From positions 4,402,001-4,466,000 of the forward strand of contig NZ_CP113264.1 in assembly GCF_026642255.1 (NCBI RefSeq): a DNA stretch of 64,000 nt, in the 5' to 3' direction. This document shows, piece after piece, positions 41,453 to 49,606 of the stretch. Every line of letters begins with the position of its first letter. Position 1 is the stretch's first letter. The translations under genes and the position numbers were made by a program. The notes under the pieces are model-generated. The model worked only from the letters and a program-made list of their open reading frames with translations, was not told where the DNA came from and did no database searches. The stretch comes from Streptomonospora nanhaiensis. Its GTDB lineage: Bacteria; Actinomycetota; Actinomycetes; Streptosporangiales; Streptosporangiaceae.

Positions 41453-42634
41453 ATGGCAAGAACAACCACGGGGGGACGCGCGCCGTCCCTCCTTCACCTC
41501 CTGCTGCGCAAGGCGCGGCCAGAGGGTGACGCGCCCGACGGCCCGCAGGGTCCTCCCGGAACCACGCAAGCAGCCGGCCGCCGACGACGCGGCGCCCTCG
41601 CCGTTCGCCTACTCGTGCCGACCCTCGTGCTCGTCCTGGTGGCGGTCCTGCTGTTGTCGACGACCGTCGGGACGATCGCCGTCTCCCCGACGGACGCCCT
41701 GCGTATCGTCATCGGCCACCTCGTGCCCGGCATGCCCTGGATGTCCGACGGATCACTGAGCACATTGCAGGACAACGCCATCTGGCAGTTCCGGCTCCCC
41801 CGCGCGCTCCTGGCCGCGACCGCCGGGGCCGCACTCGCCCTGGCCGGTGCTCTGATGCAGGCCGTGGTGCACAACTCCCTGGCCGAGCCCTACATTCTGG
41901 GCGTCTCCGCCGGCGCAGGCGTCGGCGCGGTGTCGTTCATCGTGCTGGGCGTCGGTGTCAGTTCCCTGGGGATGGGGACCGCGGCGTTCGTGGGAGCCCT
42001 GATGGCCACGGCGGCCGTCTACCTCCTCGCCCACAAGAACGGGCGCATCGCACCACAGCGCCTCATCCTCGCGGGGGTCGCCCTCGGCTCCCTGTTCAGC
42101 GCCGTGACCAGCTACCTGACCATCGCCACCGACGCCCAGAACGTCTTCAGCATCATGTTCTTCCTTCTGGGCTCGGTCTCCGCCGCCACGATGGGACACC
42201 TCGCCCTGCCGGTGGCGGCCCTGATCGCCGTGGGACTCTACGCGGTGTTCCGGGCGCGTGCCCTCAACGCCCTGCTCATCGGAGACGACGCGGCCGCGTC
42301 ACTGGGCGTCAACGTCAACCGGATGCGCAGCGGGGTCCTCGTCGCCGCGGCCCTGCTGACCGGGTCCGTGGTCGCGGTCTGCGGCGGCATCGGCTTCGTC
42401 GGCCTGGTCATCCCCCATATCTCACGCATCCTCGTCGGCGCCGACCACCGGAAGATGCTCCCGGTCGCTCTCCTGGGAGGCGCGGCGTTCCTCGCGACCT
42501 GCGACCTGTTGGCCCGCACCCTCGCAGCCCCGTCGGAGATCCCGCTGGGCGTGCTCACCGCACTGGTCGGAGCGCCCTTCTTCCTGTGGCTGTTGCGACG
42601 GGACCGCGCGGGAAGCGTGGGGGTGGACCGATGA
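41453..42634 (+). CDS. FecCD-type metallophore ABC permease
   Basis: A 393-residue permease with a 60-residue hydrophilic N-terminus rich in Arg, Pro and Gly, then about nine to ten membrane helices. Family blocks: RLPRALLAATAGAALALAGALMQ (read in parts), NSLAEPYILGVSAGAGVGA, LAGVALGSLFSAVTSY, DDAAASLGVNVNRMRSG, GFVGLVIPHISRILVGADHRKMLP, LAAPSEIPLGVLTALVGAPFF. It transports a metal-chelate across the membrane together with the ATPase and binding protein that follow. The ATG at 41453 has only a weak AAAGAG upstream. The ATPase gene overlaps by 4 nt. The Zur-type box upstream suggests zinc-dependent repression, so the cargo may be a zincophore rather than a ferric siderophore. Confidence 0.92.
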   Translation: MARTTTGGRAPSLLHLLLRKARPEGDAPDGPQGPPGTTQAAGRRRRGALAVRLLVPTLVLVLVAVLLLSTTVGTIAVSPTDALRIVIGHLVPGMPWMSDGSLSTLQDNAIWQFRLPRALLAATAGAALALAGALMQAVVHNSLAEPYILGVSAGAGVGAVSFIVLGVGVSSLGMGTAAFVGALMATAAVYLLAHKNGRIAPQRLILAGVALGSLFSAVTSYLTIATDAQNVFSIMFFLLGSVSAATMGHLALPVAALIAVGLYAVFRARALNALLIGDDAAASLGVNVNRMRSGVLVAAALLTGSVVAVCGGIGFVGLVIPHISRILVGADHRKMLPVALLGGAAFLATCDLLARTLAAPSEIPLGVLTALVGAPFFLWLLRRDRAGSVGVDR

Positions 42635-43467
42635 GAGTGGACATCGAGAACCTGGCCGCCCACCGCGGTGGACGGCCGGTCGTGAGCGATGTGAGCATCC
42701 AGGTGCCCTCGGGCTCCGTGCTGGGACTGCTCGGTCCCAACGGGAGCGGCAAGTCCACGCTGCTCCGGGTGGTCTCCGGCCTGGCCGCGCCCTCGTCCGG
42801 ACGTGTGAGCCTGGACGGCACCGACATCACCGCCCTGAAACGCACGGACCTGGCCCGTCGCGTGGCGGTGATGGCCCAGGAGCACAGCGAGGAGTTCGAG
42901 ATGCCCGTGCTCGACATGGTCCTGCTCGGGCGGATCCCGCACGGGCGCGGATACGGTCGCGACTCCGACCAGGACATCGCCACGGCACAACAGGCCCTGG
43001 AACGCGTGGGAGCCGCGCACCTGGCGGACCGCTCGTTCTCCGCCCTGTCCGGGGGCGAGCGGCAACGGGTCCTGTTCGCCCGCGCGCTCGCCCAGGACAC
43101 CCCGGTCCTGGTCCTCGACGAACCGACGAACCACCTCGACATCGCCCACCAGATCGAACTCCTCGATCTGATCAGGTCCACCGACCGCACCGTCCTGGTC
43201 GCTCTGCACGACCTGAACCTCGCGGCGCGCTCATGCGACACCGTCGGCGTTCTCCACCAGGGACGCCTGCTCTCCCTCGGCGCTCCGGAGGAAGTCCTCC
43301 ACACCGACCTGATCCGCTCGGTCTTCGGTGTGGACTCGACCTCGGTCGCCCACCCCCTTTCCGGACGGCGCCATTTCCTCTTCGACTCCCGCAGTCCGGA
43401 GAGTCCGGACGGCCGTCCCACGACCCACCAGTTCTCCCGAACCCAGGAAGAGACCGAAGCCCCATGA
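42631..43467 (+). CDS. FecE-type metallophore ABC ATPase
   Basis: A 278-residue ATPase. Walker A GLLGPNGSGKST, Q-loop AVMAQEHSEEFEMPVLDMVLLGRIPHG (read in parts), signature SALSGGERQRVLFARAL, Walker B PVLVLDEPTNHLD, switch ALHDLNLAARSCD. The spacing and the LLGRxPH segment are typical of siderophore/cobalamin importers. The ATG at 42631 overlaps the permease stop as ATGA, and its own stop overlaps the binding-protein start the same way. The last 35 residues are a polar tail (RSPESPDGRPTTHQFSRTQ). Confidence 0.94.
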   Translation: MRVDIENLAAHRGGRPVVSDVSIQVPSGSVLGLLGPNGSGKSTLLRVVSGLAAPSSGRVSLDGTDITALKRTDLARRVAVMAQEHSEEFEMPVLDMVLLGRIPHGRGYGRDSDQDIATAQQALERVGAAHLADRSFSALSGGERQRVLFARALAQDTPVLVLDEPTNHLDIAHQIELLDLIRSTDRTVLVALHDLNLAARSCDTVGVLHQGRLLSLGAPEEVLHTDLIRSVFGVDSTSVAHPLSGRRHFLFDSRSPESPDGRPTTHQFSRTQEETEAP

Positions 43468-44501
43468 CACATCCCTCAGCCGAGACCCCGTCGGTGTTCC
43501 GCGGCCGTCTCCCGAACCTCGCGGTCGCGTGCACCGCTCTCGTGACGCCCTTGCTGCTGACCGCCTGCGGCACGGGGGTCGTCAGCCCGGAGGAGACCGC
43601 AGATGCGGGGGAAGCAGTGGTGATCACCAACTGCGGACGCGAACTCTCCTTCGGGACCACGCCCACCAGCATCGTCGGGATGATGCCCTCCCAGACCGAA
43701 CTGCTCATCCGGCTCGGCGTCCAGGACTCCCTGGTCGGCCAGGCACAGACCGCCGTCTCACCGTTGTCGGACGACATCGCCGAACACGCGGCCGACGTCC
43801 CTGAGATCAGCACCGACGCGCCGCCGGCACGTGAGGACCTGCTCGCCGTCGAACCCGATCTCGTCGTCTCCCCCACGGAGTACGAGTTCACCGCCGAACA
43901 GGGCTTCGCCGGAATCGACCAGCTGAACCAGAACGGCGCCGAGGCCTATGTCGCGACCGGGGGATGCGCGGAGCGCCGCAACACCGCAGAGGTCACCGAC
44001 CTGTTGACGGACATCGCCAACCTCGGTGAGATCCTGCGTGTTCCCGACGCCGCGGAGGAACTCACCCAGGAGTCGGAGGAACGGCTGGCCGCCGTCGAAT
44101 CCGCGATCAGCGGCTCGCCGCGCCCCACCGTCGCCCAGGTCTTCATCGAGGGCAACTCGCTGTCGGCGATCGGCGCCGGCGTCGAGGCGGACATCATCGC
44201 CACGGCCGGCGGGGACAACGTCTTCGATCCCGACTCCCCCGAGTTCGCCGACTTCTTCGCCGCCGAGATCAACCCCGAGGAGATCATCAGCCGTGCCCCC
44301 GACGCCATCGTGTTCGGAGTGAGCGGCCCCGGGAACGAGGAGCGGTCGCTCGACTACCTTCGCAGCACCTTCCCCGACCTTCCCGCCGTGGAGAACGACC
44401 TCCTCATCGCCGTTCCCTCCAGCGATCTGCACCCCGGTACCCTCGGCAACATCGAGGCGGTGGAGACGATCGCCCACCGCCTCTACCCCGACGCCTTCTG
44501 A
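43464..44501 (+). CDS. Metallophore-binding lipoprotein (FecB/BtuF-like)
   Basis: A 345-residue surface lipoprotein that captures the metal chelate. The signal peptide ends in lipobox LLTACG (Cys at about 36). The two-lobe type III binding-protein fold follows: SIVGMMPSQTELLIRLGVQDSLVGQ, EDLLAVEPDLVVSPTEYEF, QVFIEGNSLSAIGAGVEADII, INPEEIISRAPDAIVFGV (read in parts). It has no His-rich loop like those of ZnuA proteins, which fits binding of a chelate rather than a bare metal ion. It is the last gene of the operon; a hairpin lies 79 nt downstream. Confidence 0.92.
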   Translation: MTHPSAETPSVFRGRLPNLAVACTALVTPLLLTACGTGVVSPEETADAGEAVVITNCGRELSFGTTPTSIVGMMPSQTELLIRLGVQDSLVGQAQTAVSPLSDDIAEHAADVPEISTDAPPAREDLLAVEPDLVVSPTEYEFTAEQGFAGIDQLNQNGAEAYVATGGCAERRNTAEVTDLLTDIANLGEILRVPDAAEELTQESEERLAAVESAISGSPRPTVAQVFIEGNSLSAIGAGVEADIIATAGGDNVFDPDSPEFADFFAAEINPEEIISRAPDAIVFGVSGPGNEERSLDYLRSTFPDLPAVENDLLIAVPSSDLHPGTLGNIEAVETIAHRLYPDAF

Positions 44502-44579
44502 ACCAGGATCTCCTGCCGGGCCGCACCGCCGCGCAGCACCCCGGTGACGTCGTCCAGGCCGGAGATCCCCGCGAGAGGC

Positions 44580-44598
44580 GGCCCCGTTCACCGGGGCC
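44580..44598 (+). terminator. Hairpin terminator of the metallophore import operon
   Basis: GGCCCCG, TTCAC loop, CGGGGCC: a perfect 7-bp stem downstream of the lipoprotein stop at 44501. Confidence 0.6.
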
Positions 44599-44739
44599 GG
44601 GCCGTTCCACGGCGTCGGTGACGACCCGTGGGACGGCCCGGCCCCCGCCTTCGAGCCCACCCCGTCCGGGAGCGGGCCGAGGCGCCCCCGCGCCCGAGCG
44701 CGTCGGCGCCGCACCGTCCCCGCCGCCTCACACCCCGCT

Positions 44740-44768
44740 TTGCCCTCGGAGTACTCGAACCTTATTAT
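44740..44768 (+). promoter_or_regulatory. Promoter and likely operator of the metal-efflux operon
   Basis: TTGCCC (44740-44745), 17 nt, TATTAT (44763-44768), then ATG at 44775: an almost ideal vegetative promoter giving a leaderless mRNA. The AT-rich block CTCGAACCTTATTATATTCG around the -10 is partly self-complementary (CGAA...TTCG), as expected for an ArsR/SmtB operator overlapping the promoter. Confidence 0.6.
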
Positions 44769-44774
44769 ATTCGC

Positions 44775-45203
44775 ATGAGTGAAGGTAAGAAGGTTTGCAG
44801 CTTCGGACCGGACAGCCCCTACGTGGATCTCGCGGCGGAGGTGTTCAGACTCCTCGCCGACCCCACCAGGATCAGGATCATCCTGGCCCTGCGCGAGACC
44901 GAGCACTCGGTCGGCGAGCTCGCCGAAGCCGTCGGCAAGTCACCGACCACCGTCTCCCAGCACCTGGCCAAACTGCGCTGGGGCCGGATCGTGGCCACCC
45001 GCCAGGAGGGCACCCGGGTCTTCTACCGCCTCCAGGACGAGCACGCCCGAGAACTGGTCGCCCAGGCGGTCTTCCAGGCCGAGCACGCCCTGGACGAGAC
45101 CCCCGCCCACCACCGTGCCGGAGTCGATGCGCGCCCGCACCGGGGCACGGCCGCCTCCTGCCCCGCCGCAGACACCGGCGACACCGCCCAGGAACAGGCA
45201 TGA
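44775..45203 (+). CDS. ArsR/SmtB-family metal sensor with KmtR-like ligand spacing
   Basis: A 142-residue winged-helix repressor (FRLLADPTRIRIILAL, SVGELAEAVGKSPTTVSQHLAKL, GTRVFYRLQDEH). In the C-terminal helix and tail it has H90, E103, H104, H112 and H113. This has the same spacing as the nickel/cobalt ligands I remember for M. tuberculosis KmtR (88, 101, 102, 110, 111), while the SmtB/NmtR second His position is Gln here. It should release DNA when metal is high and allow expression of the coupled efflux ATPase. The ATG at 44775 is leaderless (-10 hexamer 6 nt away). Its stop overlaps the ATPase ATG. Confidence 0.9.
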   Translation: MSEGKKVCSFGPDSPYVDLAAEVFRLLADPTRIRIILALRETEHSVGELAEAVGKSPTTVSQHLAKLRWGRIVATRQEGTRVFYRLQDEHARELVAQAVFQAEHALDETPAHHRAGVDARPHRGTAASCPAADTGDTAQEQA

Positions 45204-47101
45204 CACCGCCCCGGGCTCCGGCCGTCGTCCAGGACCGGGTCCTGCCCCGGCCCCCTTCGGTCCTCGCCACCGGACTGAAGCTGCCCGAGGTGCGCTGGGC
45301 CCTGGCCGCGCTGGTCCTGTTCCTCCTGGGTTGGGGGCTCCAGCTGAGCGGCGCCCCGGCGCCGCTGTGGTGGAGCCTCTACCTGGCCTGCTACGCCACC
45401 GGCGGCTGGGAACCCGCCCTGGCCGGGCTGCGCGCCCTGCGCGAGAAGACCCTGGACGTCGACCTCCTGATGATCGTCGCCGCCATCGCCGCAGCCTCGA
45501 TCGGGCAGGTCTTCGACGGGGCCCTGCTCATCGTCATCTTCGCGACCTCCGGCGCACTGGAGGTCGTCGTCACCCAGCGCACCGCGGACTCGGTCGACTC
45601 CCTGCTGAACCTGGCCCCCGAACAGGCCACCCTCCTGCACGGGGACGGCACCACGACCACGGTCGCCAGCCGCGAGCTGGAGCCCGGGGAGCGCATCCTG
45701 GTCCGCCCCGGGGAGCGCATCGGCGGTGACGGGACCGTGGTCGACGGAACCAGCGAGGTCGACCAGCAGGCCATCACCGGCGAGTCCGTGCCCGTGGTCC
45801 GCGGGGTGGGCGACGAGGTCCTCTCGGGCACCGTCAACGGCACCGGGACCCTCACCGTGCAGGTCACCCGGCCCGCCTCCGCCTCCGTGATCGCGCGCAT
45901 CGCCACCCTGGTCGAGGAAGCCTCCGAGACCAAGGCCAGGACCCAGCTGTTCATCGAGAAGGTCGAACAGACCTACTCCTTCGGCGTGGTCGTCGCCACC
46001 CTCCTGGTACTGGCCGTGCCGATGCTGTTCTTCGGCCACGCCTTCGAGGACGCGCTGCTGCGCGCGATCGTGTTCATGATCGTCGCCTCCCCCTGCGCGG
46101 TGGTGCTCTCCACCATGCCGCCGCTGCTGGCCTCCATCGCCAACGCCGGCCGCCACGGCGTCCTGGTCAAGTCCGCGACCGTCATGGAGGGCATCGGCCG
46201 CACCACTGTGGTCGCCTTCGACAAGACCGGCACCCTCACCGAGGGTGCCCCCGAGGTCACGGACATCGGTCCCATGACCGGCCACGGCGCCGACACGGTC
46301 CTGGCCCTGGCCGCGGCGGTCGAGCACTACAGCGAACACCCCTTGGGCCGGGCGATCGTGCGCGCCGCCGCCGAACGCGGCCTGCCCCTGCAGGAGGTCA
46401 CCGGCTTTCGGGCCCTGCCCGGACTCGGGGTCGTCGGCCGTGTGGACGGGAGCACCGTGACCGTCGAGCGGGGCGCCGCCGACTCCTCCACCACCGGCAC
46501 CCTGGTACAGGTGCGACGCGACGGGTCGCTGATCGGAACGATCACGCTGACGGACCGGCTGCGTCCGGACGCCCCCGCGGCGGTCCGTGCCGCAGCCGGT
46601 CTCACCGGGGCTCCCGCGGTACTGCTGACCGGCGACAACCCGGCCGCCGCGGCCACGGTGGCCGAGCGCACCGGCATCGGCACGGTACACGCCTCTCTGC
46701 TGCCACCGGACAAGGTCGCCCTCGTCACCGGCCTGGAGGCCCGGGGCGAGAGGGTCCTGCTGGTCGGCGACGGCATCAACGACGCCCCCGCCCTGGCGGC
46801 CGCCTCCACGGGGGCGGCCATGGGCCGCCGGGGCTCGGACCTGGCCCTGGACACCGCCGACGTGATCATCGTGCGGGACGAGCTCGGCTCGGTGGCCAAT
46901 CTGGTGCGGCTGTCCCGCAGGGCCCGCCGGTACGTGATCGCCAACCTCGCCGTCGCCGCCACCGTGATCACGGTCCTGGTCACGTGGGACCTGGTCGCCA
47001 CACTGCCGCTGGCACTGGCGGTGGCAGGGCACGAGGGATCCACCGTGCTGGTCGCGCTCAACGGCGCACGCCTGCTGCGCCGATCCGCCTGGGAGGCGTG
47101 A
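45200..47101 (+). CDS. P1B-4-type metal-exporting ATPase (CtpD/CtpJ-like)
   Basis: A 633-residue heavy-metal P-type ATPase. SPC at 297-299 in VASPCAVVLST and HEGST at about 611 are the membrane metal-binding motifs of the P1B-4 subgroup, which exports cobalt, iron or related divalent ions; zinc/cadmium pumps have CPC instead. Phosphorylation Asp D341 is in AFDKTGTLTEG, the actuator has AITGESVPV and the hinge is VGDGINDAPALA. There is no N-terminal heavy-metal domain, normal for this group. It is coupled by ATGA to the KmtR-like sensor, in agreement with cobalt/nickel control. Next to a Zur-type importer, it may balance metals brought in by a promiscuous chelator. Confidence 0.93.
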   Translation: MTPPRAPAVVQDRVLPRPPSVLATGLKLPEVRWALAALVLFLLGWGLQLSGAPAPLWWSLYLACYATGGWEPALAGLRALREKTLDVDLLMIVAAIAAASIGQVFDGALLIVIFATSGALEVVVTQRTADSVDSLLNLAPEQATLLHGDGTTTTVASRELEPGERILVRPGERIGGDGTVVDGTSEVDQQAITGESVPVVRGVGDEVLSGTVNGTGTLTVQVTRPASASVIARIATLVEEASETKARTQLFIEKVEQTYSFGVVVATLLVLAVPMLFFGHAFEDALLRAIVFMIVASPCAVVLSTMPPLLASIANAGRHGVLVKSATVMEGIGRTTVVAFDKTGTLTEGAPEVTDIGPMTGHGADTVLALAAAVEHYSEHPLGRAIVRAAAERGLPLQEVTGFRALPGLGVVGRVDGSTVTVERGAADSSTTGTLVQVRRDGSLIGTITLTDRLRPDAPAAVRAAAGLTGAPAVLLTGDNPAAAATVAERTGIGTVHASLLPPDKVALVTGLEARGERVLLVGDGINDAPALAAASTGAAMGRRGSDLALDTADVIIVRDELGSVANLVRLSRRARRYVIANLAVAATVITVLVTWDLVATLPLALAVAGHEGSTVLVALNGARLLRRSAWEA

Positions 47102-47320
47102 GGGAGCGGGCCTCCCGGGGCCCGGCGATCAGGACGACCGGCTTCCGAGGCCGGGAGGACGGCCGGGGCGACCTGAGGCCCCCGCGCCGGAAGCCCACGG
47201 AGAGAACGCTCCCCGCCTGCCGGAACCGCTACGGCGCCGCCCGGGAGGCGTTCGTGCGGAGGCAGGCGGGGACCGGGGTGTCCGGAAGGTTCGATGAGGG
47301 CCCGGCCGCGGCCCCGGTGG

Positions 47321-47713
47321 TCAGCCGGCCAGTTGCCGTTCCAGGTCCGAGGCGTCGTGCAGGGCTGTCATCTGTGCGAAGCGTCCGTCCCGGATCTCGT
47401 AGACGGCGTATTCGACGATCTCGAACGAGGCTCCGGTGGGAGCCGCTCCGAGCCATTCCCTCACGGGGGTTCCCGTGTTGATCGCACGGACCGCCGCGCG
47501 GTCGCCGTCGACGAGGAACTCCTGGACCTCCCAGTGGAGGTCCGGCACTGCTTCGATGTCCGCCTTCTGGAGCGCGATGACGGTGTCCCGGGTGCCCGGA
47601 ACACCGTTCAGCACGACTTCGTCGTGGATGAACTCGTCCATGCCGTCGAACTTGTGGGCGTTGAGCTCCCCGACGTAACGACGGTAGAACTCGTGGATGT
47701 CAAAGTCGGCCAT
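47321..47713 (-). CDS. SnoaL-like / nuclear-transport-factor-2 fold protein
   Basis: A 130-residue cone-shaped alpha+beta-barrel protein ([75 protein letters not shown], read in parts). SnoaL relatives include polyketide cyclases, hydrolases and many proteins of unknown role. The ATG at 47713 has GAGAGGA upstream. It is on the same strand as the SDR gene, 120 bp downstream of its stop, so it may be part of the SDR transcript and handle the same small molecule. Confidence 0.85.
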   Translation of the reverse strand: MADFDIHEFYRRYVGELNAHKFDGMDEFIHDEVVLNGVPGTRDTVIALQKADIEAVPDLHWEVQEFLVDGDRAAVRAINTGTPVREWLGAAPTGASFEIVEYAVYEIRDGRFAQMTALHDASDLERQLAG

Positions 47714-47833
47714 GATGTCTTCCTCTCCGGACCCGGTCGGGAACCGCACCGGAATCCCGACGACTCGCGATGCCCTCCGCGGACCGGTCGTGACGGCGGT
47801 CGCTCCTGCTTCTCCTCCGGGGTCCGCACGGGC

Positions 47834-48526
47834 TCACCAGGGCAACTCCCCGAATTCGTCCTGGAAGGTCCCGGTCGGACCGTGGGCGTCGAGACCCGCC
47901 AGACGCACGACGGCCCTCGCGCTCTCCGCGGGCGGCCTTCCGATTCCGAAGGCGGCCGTCATGTCCGTGGCGGTGGTGCCGGGCTCCAGTGCGTTGAACC
48001 TGATGCCCGGCTCGGACTTGGCGTACTGGAGCGTCAGCATGGTGGCCGCCGTCTTGGACGCGGAGTAGAGGGCGAGAGCGGACGGCAGGTGGAACTCCGG
48101 CCGGTCGGGGTTGGTCACCGCCCAGAACGACCCGGCACTGCTCGACACGGTCACCACCGTGGGGTTGGAGGATCTGCGCAGCAGGGGCAGCGCCGCTTCC
48201 GTGACGCGCACGATGCCCACCACGTTGGTGTCGAAGACCCGCAGGGCCGTGGGACCGTCGGGGGCCCCGAGCACCTGGATTCCCGCGTTGTTCACCAGGA
48301 CGTCGAGCCGGCCCTCGGCCGAGTCGATGGCGCCCAGCGCATCGGCCACCGACGCGTCGTCGGTCACGTCGAGCTGCACGAAGCGCGCGCCGGCCTCCGC
48401 CGCCGCCTTCTCGCCCCGTCCGACGTCACGCGCGCCGATGTAAACGGTGTGGCCCAACGCCACCAGCTGTTGGGCTGTCTCGAAACCGATGCCTTTGTTG
48501 GCGCCGGTGATCAATGTGACGGTCAT
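47834..48526 (-). CDS. Short-chain dehydrogenase/reductase (SDR)
   Basis: A 230-residue SDR. Cofactor motif TGANKGIG, LLVNNAG-type motif LVNNAGIQV, catalytic S in VVTVSSSAGS and Y-x3-K in YSASKTA. The ending GPTGTFQDEFGELPW parallels the SDR at 10336 (GPSGTF...DIPW). Divergent from the XRE gene at 48666 with 139 bp between starts. NADP(H)-dependent reduction of a small carbonyl compound is likely; the substrate is unknown. Confidence 0.91.
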   Translation of the reverse strand: MTVTLITGANKGIGFETAQQLVALGHTVYIGARDVGRGEKAAAEAGARFVQLDVTDDASVADALGAIDSAEGRLDVLVNNAGIQVLGAPDGPTALRVFDTNVVGIVRVTEAALPLLRRSSNPTVVTVSSSAGSFWAVTNPDRPEFHLPSALALYSASKTAATMLTLQYAKSEPGIRFNALEPGTTATDMTAAFGIGRPPAESARAVVRLAGLDAHGPTGTFQDEFGELPW

Positions 48527-48653
48527 GCCCGTCCCCTCGGAGTAGGTGTCGCGATCGGGTCGTGGGGAACGCTATGCACGGTCGCGCGTCGACGACAGGG
48601 CCCTCCGGAGCCTGGGGTGCGACAGGGCCCCCTCTGTCCGCCCCGGCACTCTT

Positions 48654-48659
48654 TAGGCT
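48654..48659 (+). promoter_or_regulatory. -10 hexamer TAGGCT of a leaderless promoter
   Basis: TAGGCT, six nucleotides, then ATG 48666, with no ribosome binding site. No clear -35 hexamer. Confidence 0.5.
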
Positions 48660-48665
48660 GGTCGT

Positions 48666-49526
48666 ATGAGTGAGACATCGAACCCCCTGGGCGCTTTCCT
48701 GCGTGCTCGACGCGAACTGGTGTCACCCGAGCAGGCGGGTATCCCCGAGTTCGGCGTGCGGCGTGTTCCCGGGCTGCGGCGCGAGGAGGTCGCCATGCTC
48801 GCCGGGATCAGCGCGGACTACTACCTGCGGCTGGAGCGGGGCCGCGATCGCAACCCCTCGGCGCAGGTGCTCGAGTCGATCGCGCGGGTGCTGCGCCTCG
48901 ACGACGCCCACTTCGCCCACCTGTCGACCCTGGTCGCCGAGACACCGCGCAGGCGCAGACGGCGGCCGCGCAAGGAGAGTGTGCCTCCTGGCACGCTCAA
49001 GCTCTTGGACTCCCTCGCCCAACCGGCCTTCGTCGAGGATCGGTATTTCGACATCCTGGCCTCGAACGCCCTGGCCAGGCAGCTCTCTCCGCGCCTGGTG
49101 GTGGGGGGCAACCAACTGCGGGACATGTTCCTGGATCCGGCGGAGCAGGCTCTGCACCCGGAGTGGGAGAACGTCACGGAATGCTACATCGCGAACTTGC
49201 GGCAGGCCGTGGGCAACGAGATCGACGACCCCCGGTTCATCGAACTCACCGGAGAGCTGGCCCTGGCCAGCGCCCGGTTCCGCCAGCTCTGGGCCCGGCA
49301 CGAGGTGCGGGGACAGCGCGGGGAGAAGCTCCGGTTCGACCACCCGCAGGTCGGGGAGCTCAACCTCAACAGGGAGCGGCTGAGTATCGGCGGGGCCGAG
49401 ACCCTGCAACTCGTGGTGTACCACCCGGACGCCGGGTCCTCGGACGCGGAGAAGCTGGCCCTCCTGGCCTCGGCGGCCCTGCCCACCGCGGACACGGCAT
49501 CACAGGCCCGGCAACTCAGCGCGTGA
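48666..49526 (+). CDS. XRE-family regulator with MmyB-like ligand-binding domain
   Basis: A 286-residue regulator similar to the one at 2375-3271: FLRARRELVSPEQAGIP, VPGLRREEVAMLAGIS, YYLRLERGRDRNPSAQVLESIARVL, then the MmyB-like domain (FVEDRYFDILASNALARQLSP, EQALHPEWENVTECYIANLRQAVG, FRQLWARHEVRGQRGEKLRFDHPQVG, read in parts). It probably controls the divergent SDR gene. The leaderless layout of the start is shared with the other HTH genes of the window. It is convergent with the phosphotransferase gene. Confidence 0.92.
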   Translation: MSETSNPLGAFLRARRELVSPEQAGIPEFGVRRVPGLRREEVAMLAGISADYYLRLERGRDRNPSAQVLESIARVLRLDDAHFAHLSTLVAETPRRRRRRPRKESVPPGTLKLLDSLAQPAFVEDRYFDILASNALARQLSPRLVVGGNQLRDMFLDPAEQALHPEWENVTECYIANLRQAVGNEIDDPRFIELTGELALASARFRQLWARHEVRGQRGEKLRFDHPQVGELNLNRERLSIGGAETLQLVVYHPDAGSSDAEKLALLASAALPTADTASQARQLSA

Positions 49527-49570
49527 AAGAGGCGTCCAGCACAGCCGTGCTCGGAGCTATCGATGGCAGG

Positions 49571-49604
49571 CGCGGGCCCGACCCTTTCAGGGGGCGAGCC
49601 CGCG
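49571..49604. terminator. Bidirectional hairpin between convergent genes
   Basis: CGCGGGCCCG (49571-49580) pairs imperfectly with CGAGCCCGCG (49595-49604) across a 14-nt loop, between the XRE stop (49526) and the phosphotransferase stop (49607). Confidence 0.5.
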
Positions 49605-49606
49605 GC

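Noticed and set aside
47102..47320. Possible terminator GGGCC...GGCCC after the P1B-4 ATPase
   Set aside because: Five base pairs only, expected by chance at this GC content.
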